39,717 nt of DNA from Rhizaria sp. SCN 62-66. Its lineage: Eukaryota > Rhizaria, unplaced. Within the stretch, counting starts at the first letter, position 1, and every line of letters starts with the position of its first letter. The notes below the pieces were generated by a model, which saw nothing but the letters and a program-made list of their open reading frames with translations, made no database searches and was not told the DNA's origin. This document shows positions 21,501-34,400 of the stretch, piece after piece. Location of the stretch: the NCBI GenBank assembly GCA_001724265.1, contig MEDY01000289.1, positions 1-39,717 of the forward strand, written 5' to 3'. Both the position numbers and the translations under genes were made by a program.

Positions 21501-24500
21501 GCCGTTGCGCTAATGCTGCCGCCGGCCGCGAGCGCCGCCGTGACGGCGCCTGCGACGGTAGCTGCGCCACAGTTGCAGGCGCAGGCGCACCCGCTGGCAA
21601 ACTTATACTCGTCGCAGCTGCAGCAGGAGACTCAGTCACGCTACCAGTCACGGTCTCAATCCCACTCACAACCGCAGCTACAGTCAAGTCGCTATGGCCC
21701 CTCTGCGTCTGCTGGCTTTGGCTTCAGCAGGCCCGGCGCTGCTAGCGCTAGTCTGGACACTGGGGCAGCGGCTCTGGCCGGCTCTTTGTTCAACACGGAT
21801 GCCGATCGCGCGAATGCCAATATGCTTGCCAACAACAAAATCAGCCATGGGAGCATGAGCCAAAACATCAGCGCCAGTCTCAACAGCAATCTCAACAGTA
21901 GTGGCTCCAATGGCGGGTTTGTGCGCGCGTCTGCGATGTTACCGTCGATGAACCGCGGCAATGCCCCTTCAGTTCGCAGCAACGCCCACTTCGGGTCCTT
22001 CATTAACAAGAAGCCTACCGCGCCTGCCATCGCTAGTGACGTCGCCGACGTGGTCGATGACGAGGCTGAAGCTCCCACCCCCCCGCGCGATACATTCATC
22101 TCCGAGGCGGCCGCACGCACTCTGTCGCTTGCGGCCATCATCGCGCCGTCTCTCGCCCATTGCGCCCCGCCGTCAGCCCCACTAGACTCGACATCGGCCG
22201 CCGCTGGTGCGCTGCTCGCCAACACCGTCGCCGGCTACCCACTCTCCCCAGTTTCTGGCCGCGCTGCACCCTTCGCCGCCACCTACGGCGCCGGCGTCTC
22301 GAGTCTCGCCGGCAGCGCAGGCCCCGGGTTGCGCGCGCTGCTGCTCGCGGCCTCGGGGCCCGACGGCGACCTGGCCGTGCTGCGCCAGGGCTTCCGGCCC
22401 TCGGTCTGCGCTGGGTGCGCGGCCAGAGGGCTCTCGGGAGGAGGAGGAGGCGCTCACACTGAGAGTGACGGCGAGATGCTGGAGTCGGCCCTGGGCGTCA
22501 TCACGCCGATCGACGGCCTTGCCGCAGCGGCGCAACATCAGCAACCATTGTAGCAGCCCAGGGCCGCGGCGTCGGCTTCGGCAGATAACCGGCGCCGTTC
22601 TCCTCAGCCCCCGGCTGAGCCGAAGTCTAAGTGCGACTGTGGGCACGGGTCCCAGCGCCGGTCCCGCGTTCTAAGGGGCTGCGAGGACTACGCGGCCGCG
22701 CTGAAGTCATTTTACTTGGACGCCGACATCGCCGCAATCTCGCCCCCGTCAGCACAGTCAATTACGGGTCAGTTACCCACCAGCCAATCAGCTGTGAGCC
22801 AGACTACGGCGAGCCAGGCCGAGGCGCGCCGGGCGGCCACTGTGAGCCGCGGGGTCCTGGACCTGACGACCCGCGTCGCCGAGATGCGACTAGAAGGCCT
22901 TCGCCGCTTACTTTCGCTGCACGCGACAGCGACGACAACAACATCAGCGGCCGTGGCAACTGGGAGTAACACGAATCCTTACAGCAGTGCGTCAAACGAC
23001 GGTCTGGCGGACGTGCTCCCCCGCGCCGCCTCGGTGCTGGCGGCGGCGCTGCCGACCATCGACACGCCGGCCTTTGCGCTGGCAGCGCTCGTGTTCGCGG
23101 CCTACGAGCGCGCCCTTGCGCGCGCGCGCGGCGCCGACTTCAACTCGCTGCTGTCGCACGCGCTGGCGCTGGTGTTGACCCACCGCTCCGTGCAGGGCTG
23201 GGCGGGCCGCCGGTTCGAGCAGGTGTTGGTGGACGAGTTCCAGGACTCGAACGCCATGCAGTACCTGCTCGTGCGCGCCATGGTGCCCGCATTTACCTGT
23301 GGCGGCCCGACCTCTCAGCATGCAGCAATCGCTCTCGACAATCATAACAGCAGCAGCAACAGCAACAGCAACAGCGGCACTAACAAAAGCTTGACTGTGT
23401 GCGACGCAGCCGCGCAGAACTCGTCTCAGCCGGGCAAGAAGGGTTTCTTCGTCGTCGGTGACCCGCACCAGAACATCTACCTGTGGCGCTTCGCGACGCC
23501 GCGCAACATGCAGCTTGTGTTCGAGGACTACGCCAGCGCGGTGCAGGTAAACCTGCGCGAGAACTACCGCTCCACGCCGCGCATCGTCGAGTTCTGCAAC
23601 AAAATCGTGCACGCGACAGCGCCCCCAGCACTTTTACACAGTCCAAATACAACCGGGAGTGGCGCCAAGACGAACGGAAACGGTCTCAATAACACCTACG
23701 ACGGTCGTCCGATAATGCCAGTAGAACGCAGCAGCAACGCCAATTGCGCAGCGCTCACCACGTATCGAGCTCCAACAACCGCTGCGTCGGCCGCAGCTGG
23801 TCCCGCCCCCCCGACTGCTGTCGGAGCCCGTGTCACGCTGCCGCTGGCGCTGCAGCCGCTGGCGCCGCCTCTGTCGTTGCCGTCGCGCATGCTGCTGCCG
23901 GCGCCGTGCCGCTCGCCCGCCGCGGCGCCTGGGCCGGTGCCGTGGCTGCTCGAGTGTCTGGCGCCGGAGCAGGAGGCGCTGTTCATCGCCAGCGCCATCT
24001 ACCAGCTTACGGCCGCGCGGCCCAGCCCCTGCGGCGGCTATTTCCAGCGCGCGCTGTGCGAGCCGCGCGAGATCGCCGTACTCTACCGGACCGCGGCCGT
24101 GGGCAAGACGGTCGAGGCTGCGCTGCGGCAGGCCGCCAAGGCGGCGGCCACCACCTCGGCGGCAGCGGCCCGGACCCAGGGCAAGGAGCGGGGCAGGGGT
24201 TAGCCGAAGCGCGAGAGCGGCTCTGGGGGACGCGAGCCGGGCGGTGGATACACAGGGTTTATGTTCGACTTCTCGTCGACATCAGACTCTGCATCAAGCG
24301 CTGGTAACGTCGCCAACAAGACGGGGCGCTCCCGCGCTGGTGCGGGCTTGACCGTGAGCGAGCGCATGATGCGGTACGTGCTTGCGCAGGGCTTCCCCGA
24401 CGTCACGGGCGACGGGCGGGCCGCAGTCCACGGCTGGGACCCCGAGTGGCGGCCCGAGCCCGGCACGGCAGCGGTCAGGCCGCAGCAGACGCAGAACAAG

Positions 24501-27500
24501 CACTTTGCGACACCGCTCTTTGGCAGCAGCAACAACAAGACTGTTGCCATGACTGATGGCGGCGGCAGCGTTGACGACGCCGAGCTTAGCAGTGGTACCA
24601 CCAAGCCTCTGATGTCGCTGCAGCGCCCGCTGCTGCACGTCGGCTTCACCGTCGTCGGTGGCAGCAAAAGCTACGACCGCAAGGACGTCAAGGACGCGGT
24701 TGCCTACGTGCGCCTAGCCGTCAACGGCGCTGACGCGCTCGCGCTGGAGCGCGCCGTCAACACTCCCCCGCGCGGCGTCGGACCCGCAAAGGTCGCCGCG
24801 CTGATGCACTTCCTGGAGCACGCTGACATTTTTCGGTACCGCGAGCGTGAGCACGAGCGCGAGCGCGCGCGCAGGCGGGCGCAGCGGCGTCGGCTACGTC
24901 CCGGCCAGGCATCTCAGACTGGAGCGAATCGCCCTTTTATCGCAGCCACATCGACCGCTAACATGAACGACGATGACGACGACGGCGGCGGCGACAATAG
25001 CGACGATGACGACTGCAGCTCTGACAGCAGCGACTCCGGAGATGGCAGCACCATAGACCACCCGCGCCGCCCCCGCGGCGGCAAGCGCGGTGGGCCGGAC
25101 TTTACTGACGTCTCGTTTAACCCCGCGCTGTATCGCGGCGAGGGCGCGCTGCCGCCCGGAGTCATCCCCAAGGCAGACCGCAAGGGCGCTGCGACCAACA
25201 CCACCGCGGCGCGCGCTGCCGCCTCCGCGCGGGCCGCGGACGAGCCCAACGCTGCCGCCGCCGCCGCCACAAAGGCTGAGGTCGACGCTGCTGCGAGGGC
25301 GAGGGCGGCTGCTGAGGGCAACGCGACCGGCGAGGGCGTGATTGTGAGCAAGGCTAGGCGGGAAATCAAGGGCCCGTCGAGGCGGCTTAACTTGTTCGAG
25401 CGGCTGCTGTGGGTATTGGACCAGGTCTTCGCGCCCGACGTCGACGCGGTGCTGCGGCAGCAGCAGGAGCAGGCGCACGCGCTCGCACAGGCGCAGCTGC
25501 AGATTCAGCAGCGGACGTTGCGGCAGCAGTCGCAGTTTTATAACCAATTCCAGCCCAGTTTCGACCCTTTCAGCGCTGCTGATGGTGCTGCTGCAAACTC
25601 CGGCAGCGGTGACGTTGTTTCAGATGCTTGGCACCGTCTATCCCCTGATGTCTTTGTCGGAACTGGCTCCGTGGCCGTCGCTTATACGAATAGTGGCACT
25701 GGTTTGAGCCCCATTAGCGTGCAGACGACTGCAGCAGGCATCAGCCCCACCGGTGCCTCACATGTACCGGCCAACGGTAACTCCGTGTTTGTGCGCGCCG
25801 GTGCGCTCTACGCCAACTTCAAGCGCAAGCCGCCTCAGTCAGCCACACCGACTGCATCGACCGCGTCACCGGTGCCGAACACGTGGACTCCATCAGCAGC
25901 TGTGCTCGCGCCTGCACCCGCGCCCGCGTCTGCACCTGCGTCTGTGTCTACACCTGCGACGGAGGCTTCGCCAGCCCAGCCAGGCGCGCAGCCTCATGCC
26001 GTCACGCCGGCGTCAATGGCCGATTTGCTTGCTGCAGTGAAGGCTTCTACGGACGCTGTGACAGCGGGCGACAACAGTACACCTGTCGCAAACACGCCCA
26101 CCGACACTGGTGTCATTTTCGCCACGCGCCCTGGTGCGAGCAGCAATGTGTTGGACCGGCTGATGGCGAACGCTGCCCGCGGCGGCGCGCGCACACCGAT
26201 CTCCAAGCGCAACTCCCCTGCGAAGGTCGCGAAAGCCGCGAACGCTGCAGCCTCGCCCGTTCCCGCTGCGGCGACGGTGCCCAGATCAGCGCCCGCCACC
26301 AAAACGACCGCGCCTGTCGCCGCTGCCAAGGCGGCTGCTGCTGACGCCAAGACCGGCAAGGGTACGCATGCCGTTTCCGCTGCGAGTGCGAGCGGGAGGG
26401 CGCCCGCGAGCGCGAAGTCGCTGTTTGCGCAGTGGCGGCTGCCGCGCGCAGGAGATGGCGGCGGCGCGGAGACTCGCTGCGCTGCTTATAGCGGCGTATC
26501 AATCCACCGTGCGAGCGCGAGTCCACCTGTCCCCGCAGGTGTCGTCGCGCCGATGGTAAAAATCGAGTTGGTTGATGATGGCGACGCTGACGCCAGTCGC
26601 GGCGATGCGGCCCCGACCACCGGCAGCAATCGCACTGACCACGACGATCTCGACGATGACGACGACTATGGTGCGAGCAAGAAAGACAATGCAGCCACAA
26701 GTTTCGCTGTCTTGACAGCGAGCAAGAGCACGAGCAGCACCCCCGCCGCCGTCGAGGATACAAACGGCGTCGGCGTGACCATTGGTGGCGACGTCAGCAA
26801 TGGCTCGCGTCCCATGTCCTACATTATCGCCACCACGAAGCGCCCCACGTCGACGCCGCCGTCCGGTTCCCTTGCTGGCAGCTACCACAACGACATAACA
26901 AGCGCTGGTGCGTTTGTCCCGGCGTTCGGCGCCAACGCCAACAGGTTTCTTCTTCAGTCCGCGGTCGACGGCTCTACGCGCGCTCTGCAGCGGCCCACCG
27001 TTACCCCGCTCTCGGTCGCCACTGCCGCCGCCGCCAATGGGGCTGACTCGGGCGCGGTGGCCAACAGCAGTGTTACCGGCACGACGGGTGCTCCAGCGAA
27101 GGCCGAGCCTCTGCTGCCTGCCGCCCCTGCCGCCACCGCGTCGGCCGCCGCGCGCACTGCGTTCCTCAAGGCGCGGCTGGAAGCGCTCGGCCGCCTCCTG
27201 GGGCTGCCAGCGCTGAGCCTGGTGCAGTGGCAGGCGCTAAGGGACTTCGCGCGGGTTGTCGTCGGCGCGCGGCGCATGGTCTTCGGACTCGGGTCCGCGT
27301 TGTCAGATGCACTGGTGCGTCATGCCCCGAGCGCTAGCGTGGCAGCGAACGACGGAAATGACACCATCAGAGGTGTCTCTACGTCCAGCACCACATCCGC
27401 GGTGTGTTCTAGTGCGGACACCGCAGCACCGAGTGCCAGCGCAGTGTGTGGCGCCGTCTGCGGCGGGTGCAGCCGCCCCGTCGCCCCCAGCTCCGGCGTC

Positions 27501-30476
27501 GCCGCGGCCGAGGCGCAGGCGTTGCGCCGGTCCTGGGGCGTCAAGCGGGCCGCCCGCGCCCAGCGCAGTGTCGCGGGCAGCGGCGGCGCGGACGGCGGCG
27601 GCGACGACGACTCGCGGAGCGACGAAGACGGCGACGATGACAGCGAGCACGAAGATGGAGTCAAGGGCGAAGACGGCGCCGACAGCTTGTTTTGTTCCGC
27701 GGCATCGTTGGCCGCCGGCAGCAATGGCCGCAAGCGTGGCCCTAACAGCTCCGGTCTCCACTGCCAGTGTGGGTGCTTTTGCCACCTCTGTCAGCCACAG
27801 AGGCCGCAACAGCGAATCCCGCCCTTGCTGCAACCTGACACCGATTCGCGCGCTGACGACGGCTACACGCAGGCTGGCACGATGGCGAAGACCGACGCCG
27901 CCGCGCCGACCGTGGGCGCGTCGATCGAGGCTGTGCTCACGTACATCGTCCACGCCGCCGGGTTTGCGGCCCTGCTCGCCCCCGCTGCGGCCGCGGCCCG
28001 CGCCATCAGGACTGCCCTCGCCAAGCAAGAAGGCGACTCTGCTGCCGCAGCATCTCTTGCGGCAGCGGTTGCAGCCGCCAACGGAATTAACTATGACGAG
28101 GACGCTGGCGACATCGAGGACAACAATAGCGCCTCTGCGGCGACTAAACTGAAGACTGAGTCTACCGGTAGCAAAGCCGTGGCGGCTGCGAAAAGTGGTA
28201 AGGGCAAAAACAAGACTGCTGGGATGCCTAAGATCACGGATTTCCTTGCCGCTGCTCCCAGAAACAGTTCGAGCTTAGCGCTGACGGGCGCCGCAACAAC
28301 ATCGCACGCGGGCAGCGGCCCGCAGTCCCGCTCTACGTCGCCCGCCTTCGTCACCGCCCGCTCTGAGAGCATCGCTAGCAGCAGTGACGGCACGATCTCC
28401 AAAGCGCAGGGTGCTGCACCAGCTGTCGCGGCTTCTCCTGCTGCGGCAGATGCCGCTGCCGCCGACGCTCTTGCAGCCGCAGGTGCCGCGGTGCCTTCAG
28501 CGGCGACCGAGGCGTGGGAGTCGTTGCGCGAGCTGCTGCTGCTCGCAAAGCGTGTCGACGATACTACTGCAGCGAATACCAATATCGCTGACCTCAGTTC
28601 CTATCTCGAGCTCTTGGGTTACGATAACCAGAAAATGTCGACTACTGATGATGACGATCTTGACAGTGGCACAAGCCCTGCTACCGCGCACGCCAGCGCG
28701 CGCGTCCTGCCGACCGAGAGCGACAGCGACAGCGAGGGCGAGACCTCGCGGGAAGGCGGCGCGCATGTGCGTGTGACGGTAAAGCGCGGTATCGCGTTCG
28801 CGAGTGGCACTCTGTTTGCTGCGTCTGCTCTCCGCAACAACGTTCATCGTCGCCCGACAGTGCCGCGACTGCAGCACGCGCCATTCGCGCCCAGTGACTC
28901 CCACACGGATGCTCAGCATGCCGCGCCCAGTCTGGACAACACCCCGCGTCACCGCCTCGCCTCGGTCGAGCGCGCGTGGCGCCATGCGGAGCCCGTCACC
29001 GAGTTCCTCTCGGACTGCCTCCTCGACCCCGCGTTGGGGACCGACTTCGCGCCGCAGAGCGATGAAGTCAAGCTGCCGCCTGCGCCTGGGAGCCTGCCTA
29101 CTGTCAAAGAGATGCCCACTGTCAAAGAAGAGGAGACCAAGCTGCAGTCAGAGACGCTCACGCGAACAACGGCAGACTTGCTTTCCACAAGTGGTCTTGC
29201 TGATGTAAGTAAAGGAGCTGCAGATGCGTCCCGTTTACTTCGTTTGCCTAGTCACACGATTAACTTCAACACAATTACCATTCCATCTGATACCGGCGGC
29301 GACGACAGTACACGAGCTCACCGCGCTAGCGCAACTGCAAGCGCGAATGCGAGTGCGAGTGTACGTGCTGCGGCCCCACGCTACACGCCTCCGGACGCGA
29401 ACAACCGCGTGACTCTGTCGACGATCCACGCGGCCAAGGGGCTCGAGTGGCGCGTCGTCTTCCTTGCAGGCGCGCAGGAGGGCTCATTGCCGCACGTGCG
29501 CACGCTTGCCGCACAGCACACCGTCGCAACAGTCGCGTCGGCGACACCGCAACAGCAGCGAACCCAACAGCAACATTTGGCCGAGAGTGAGGAAGTTGCA
29601 GAGGAGCGCCGAATGGGCTACGTTGCTGCAACGCGCGCACGGGAGCGACTGTTCGTAACCTACTGCATCCGTCGCAATTTCGGATATCACAACAACAACA
29701 ACAACAATGACAACAGTGCCGAGGCGCTATTGAAGGATGACGGCGGCTTCGCTGGCGGGCCCCGCGGCGCTGCGGCCGCTGCAGGCGCCGGGTCCGGTAG
29801 CGCTGGCGGCGTCGCCGGCGCTAATGCGAGCGGGGCGGGCAGCGAGTTGAGCCAGGAAGACATGGGGGCTCTCTTCGAGAAGCGGCAGCGCGAGCGCGAT
29901 GCAATCACGCGCAAATACGCACTCGTGCAACATCAAGAGCAGCTGTCACTGCGGCAACGGACGGCTGCGAAGCGCAATAGCTGCACGATGTCTGTATACT
30001 ACGGCGAGGATGAGGAGCAGCAACAACAATACGCGTTGCGGCTGTGGGCCAACCCCGCTGCTCACAGTCATACGCATCACCATCAACAACCCCCGCAACA
30101 ACAGCGGAGTCGCGGGCGCTTGTTAGGGACACTACCCGAGTTTTTGCCGTACTCGCTATCGCGTCTGTCACGTTTTTTTGGGCACATTGAGCTCGCTCCG
30201 ATATACGTTGCACCATCTACATCTACTGCATCTGCGACTTTGCCTGCGACTTTGCAGCGTCAGAACCAGGCAACGTCGTCGAGTGCAAGTTTGAATGCCA
30301 CCGGGACGCTAGGTCAGAGCGAGCTAGTTGAGCATGTTAGGGGGGACTGGGGCGTGCAGGTGCGCACGGTCTCTTTGGCGCGCCCGATCTTTGAGTTGAT
30401 CAATGGGGAGGCGCTGCAGCGTGAGGAGCAGCAAAGGAGGGACCGGCAGGAATGGCGCGGAGATGACGACGACTAA
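18576..30476 (+). CDS. Giant UvrD/PcrA/Srs2-type superfamily 1 DNA helicase, read through two in-frame TAG codons
   Basis: A 3'-5' SF1A helicase, a family that unwinds DNA or strips recombinase filaments during repair. One frame runs to TAA, 3,966 residues if TAG codons 1326 and 1876 are sense; relatives usually have about 700-1,200. The motifs are intact and in order: Q motif NASQWRAV (about 347), Walker A AGPGSGKT (366-373), Ia LALTFTNRAAREV (about 395), Ib KTFHGFARI (about 471), II VDEFQDSN (1552-1559), III VVGDPHQNIYLWRF (about 1626), IV NLRENYRST (about 1659), a 2B-like segment VGPAKV after SYDRKDVKDAVAYVRL (about 2030), V STIHAAKGLEWRVVF (from 3615), VI GYVAATRARERLF (from 3681). Low-complexity inserts fill the rest; the longest, about 1,500 residues, precedes motif V. 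A nuclear repair role is inferred from the family. Confidence 0.88.
22551..22553 (+). other. In-frame TAG between helicase motifs Ib and II
   Basis: Codon 1326 of the helicase frame. It sits in a Gln-rich context (HQQPL-TAG-QPRA), one transition away from CAG. The frame stays open on both sides, with no AT-rich intron around it. Confidence 0.75.
24201..24203 (+). other. In-frame TAG between helicase motifs IV and V
   Basis: Codon 1876 of the helicase frame, in a Gly/Arg-rich linker (KERGRG-TAG-PKRESG). The next 2,090 codons are open in the same frame and contain motifs V and VI. Confidence 0.75.
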
Positions 30477-31478
30477 ACTACCATCCAGCGAATACAACAT
30501 AATACTTAGCAATGTTACAATCACGATCTTGTTTGCGTACTTAAGGGAGTCGACTTCAGTCAATAACGTCGACTGGTATCCCATTGTTTCTAAAGTATCA
30601 GTGACTTTAACGGTTCGCGATGTCGTGTTGTTCGTTAGAATAACGATGCTTGTTCCTTTTGTTTGTGCACTTTGAGCCTTGTGTGAGGTTCGCTTTCGTC
30701 AATGATACAGCTCGTATTTATTGTGACCAAGCGATCAAAATGCACCAGTTGATGTTAATCGGTTGGCTACGAAAATCTACACAATGTAACAAAGCTGGAT
30801 CGCAAATTCAGTGTCCGCAAACACGCAAGCTGACGGCACTACCTTCTGTGGACTGTCACAAACTTCCCGCCGTGAAAGCCAAATACACGAGCGAAAGCTC
30901 GCGGAGCCTGCCCCAGACTTGTCGCGCATATATGATCATACGATCTCTCTTGCGCGGCAGATCTTCAAGTTGTTCAATAGGGAGGGAGGAGTAGCTGCAG
31001 GAGTGGCGCGGATCGACCGAACAATCTGGCAATACAAATTAAAGTGGTTAAAATACGTAGATATATTAATTTTTTTGTTTATTTAAAGGATTACGCATGT
31101 CTTTATCGTTTCGGCCATGATATGCATGAATCTAACTAAAAAGTGACTTAAAATAACGGTTTTAGGTACATGGTCACCCGTACGTCAGTAAAAATTAAAA
31201 CCAGGCCGCCAAAAAGCCGGGCCCTCCAGGCCTCGTCGTCGCTGTTTTGAGAGCGAAGTTTAAACACGAAATAACGACACTTCCCTCCATTGAAGCGGAT
31301 GCTACATACAATCATTCCATACAATTAGTACAAAAGTGATATATTCATTTCATTATAGAATCAGTTGAGTTGATTACCAACCAGTATCAAGATCATAATA
31401 TAGTCTGTGCATCACTTGCGGTCTCCTTTACCACTCACAGAACCGTTCTTCTCGACTCTCTCTTTCCTTGCAGAACGC
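30477..31478. other. Spacer between helicase and glucosidase genes
   Basis: This AT-rich stretch of about 1 kb holds the helicase 3' UTR, a decayed copy of the helicase 3' end (30937-31020), a GC-rich patch at about 31202-31250, and the promoter and leader of the glucosidase gene. A pyrimidine tract and CAG at 31471-31473, five bases before the ATG, look like a splice acceptor. GTACAA at 31328 or GTACGT at 31180 are possible donors. I see no intact gene. Confidence 0.5.
30937..31020 (+). pseudogene. Degenerate duplicate of the helicase C-terminal coding end
   Basis: The DNA resembles 30363-30470 at the end of the helicase. Its translation TISLARQIFKLFNREGG aligns with TVSLARPIFELINGEAL, and further on GCAGGAGTGGCGCGGAT matches GCAGGAATGGCGCGGAG. 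About 25-30 bases are missing between these blocks, and no long ORF surrounds it. It looks like the remnant of a local tandem duplication about 570 bases downstream of the original. Confidence 0.55.
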
Positions 31479-34400
31479 ATGCTTCGCAGTCGGTTTACCA
31501 CTGCCGCGTGCATCCTTGTTGTCGTCGCGTGCGCTTCGTTTGCGGCTGCTCAACAGAGCCCCGGCAACGATGGCTGGCGTCAATGCACTACGACCAACTT
31601 TTGCTATCGCACACGCGAGCGCGCGCCGGTCTCTTACTCCCTCTCGAACGTTGAGCACACAGATAACGGCGTGACCACATTCCGTCTCAATGCCCAGAAC
31701 GTGGACCCCGCGCTGTACCCGTCACACCTTGAGGCCGAACTTGGTCTGCTGACCTCGGGCGCCGTGCACTTCCGCGTCACCGAGTCCTCGGATATCACCG
31801 ACAAGAAGGGCAAGCGCTTCGAGGCCGCGCCCTACGTGCTCGTTCCCGACGCCCTTACGATTGAGCCCAACCCGACGCGCTTCTTAGACGAGACCTATTT
31901 CACCATCTCGCGCCCTAACGGGACGCACGGGATTAAGGTACTCTTCAAGCCCTTCAAAATGCAGTACATCATCAACAAGTTCGAGGTCATCGCCGAGTTC
32001 AACAGCGAGAGCTTCTTCAACGTCGAGCAGCGCCGCGCGCGCCATGCGAGCGACCCCGCCGAGGCGTGGAAGGAGACCTGGGACGGCTGGACCGACACCA
32101 AGCGCTTCGGCCCCTCTGCGCTCACCTTCGACGTGTCGTTCCCGGAGTCGCAGGCGCTGTTCGGGCTCCCGGAGCACACCAACAACATCGCGCTCAAGCG
32201 CACGCGCGGCAAGGACCGCGAGCACGACGAGCCCTACCGCCTGTACAATCTCGACGCGTACGGGCACCCGCTCGACTCGCCCGCCGCGACCTACGGCATC
32301 GTGCCCCTCGTCACCTCGCACTCGATCCGCGGCGGCAACGGCAACGGCAACATCCAGTCCGCCGCTGACGGCAAGCCTCTGCGCGAGACGCGTCTGCGCC
32401 GCATGTACAACGATGCCGTGTCTGCCAGCTCCGCCGCGAAGCTGTTCTCGGTCTCCGCGGGCGTTTTCTTCCTGAACCCGTCCGAGACCTTCGTCGACGT
32501 GGGCCGCTCCGAGCGCGACGGCACCCCCTACACGCGCTGGATGGCCGAGTCGGGCGTGCTGGAGCTCTTCTTTCTGGGCGGCAACACGCACGCCGACGTG
32601 GCGCGCCAGTACCACCTACTCACGGGGCTGCCGCGACAGCCGCCAGCGTTCGCGATGGGCTACCACCAGTCGCGTTGGAATTATGTCGACGACAAGGACC
32701 TCACCGACGTGGCCAACAAGTTCACAGAGTACAAGATCCCCATGGACGTCATGTGGCTCGACATTGACCACACGGACCAGATGAAGTATTTCACCTGGGA
32801 CAAGAAGGCCTTCCCGAATCCTGCCGTGATGCAGAACTACATCGGCATGGACGGCCGCCAGCTCGTCACTATCGTCGACCCCCACATCAAGACCACGCCC
32901 GGTACGGTGAAATAACGAACGCCACGGTATTTGTGAACAAAATCACATCACAACACATATATCTGAACCATCGTTTTTCTCACTCTTTTAACTTGTTGTT
33001 GTCTCTTTTGCTGTGATTTGCATTACTGTTTGTCGCTCTAGGCTACCACGTGTACGACGCGATGACCGCGGGCGACCTGTTCATCAAGGACGGCGCCAAC
33101 AATACCTTTGTCGGCGAGTGCTGGCCGGGCCGCTCGAGCTGGGTTGACTTCACGCTGCCCAAGGCGCGCGCGCAGTGGGGCGAGTTCTTTGCGCTCGACA
33201 GCTACAATGGCTCCACCGTCAACCTGCACATCTGGAACGATATGAATGAGCCCTCGGTCTTTTCGGGCCCCGAGAAGACGATGCCCAAGGACGCGCTGCA
33301 CAACAACGGCGCGATCGAGCACCGCGAGCTTCATAACCTCTACGGCTTCCTCTACAACTCGGCCTCGAGCGACGGCCTCTCCGCGCGCCAGCTCAAGTCG
33401 GTCCCCGCGCCGCCGATGATGGCGCCGCCCGCAGACGCGCCCAAGGGCTCCGTTACCGTGACCCCGGTCGCTGGCGCGGCCATCTCGGCGCAGCGCCCGT
33501 TCCTGCTTACGCGCTCCTTCTTCGCCGGCACGCAGCGCATCGGCGCCGTCTGGACCGGCGACAACCAGGTACATGCTCACCCTCGCAATCTCCCTTGCTA
33601 CATCACATCCGTTTATTGCGATGTCGTCCAATTTCTCTTCGAATCAACGATTTTATGTTCCGTAAATTTTAAATATACCTGTTAGTGCATATCTCATCGA
33701 GTCATACCTTGTTTTGTTTCTATTTTCTCTATTGTGAATGTGAACAACAGGCCACGTGGGGCTTCCTGCGCTACTCGCTGCCCATGCTGATGAACCTCGG
33801 CATTGGCGGCATCTCCTTCTCCGGCGCTGACGTCGGCGGCTTCGCGGGCAACCCCGACGTGGAGCTGCAGACGCGCTGGTACCAGGCCGCCGCGCTGACG
33901 CCCTTCTTCCGCGCGCACAGCAGCAACGACACCGCGCGCCGCGAGCCCTGGCTTTACGGCGAGCCGCACGTGAGCAACATCCGCGACGCCATCCGCGTGC
34001 GCTACACGCACATGCCCTACGTCGTTACGCAGTTCCGCCACGCCAACGCCACCGGCCAGGCCCCGCTCCGTCCGCTGCTTCAGGTACGCGCGCGCCCTTG
34101 CATTCGCAGTGCAACAATTGAACGTGTGATGTCTTGAGTGATTATATCACAAATGAAACGATCATATTTTCATTGCATTACAGCTCTGGTATCATTCAAT
34201 TTCTCAAAAGCACATCATTCTCACACGTCTTTATTGTTCTCTTCTGACCGTTTTATGATAGGCGTTCCCCCTCGACTCCAAGGTCATCTTCACGGACGAC
34301 GTGTACATGCTGGGCGACGCCGTGCTGGTGGCGCCCGTGCTCGAGGCCGGCAAGTCCACGGTCGACTTCTACATGCCGCTCGAGACGGACGGCAAGCGCT

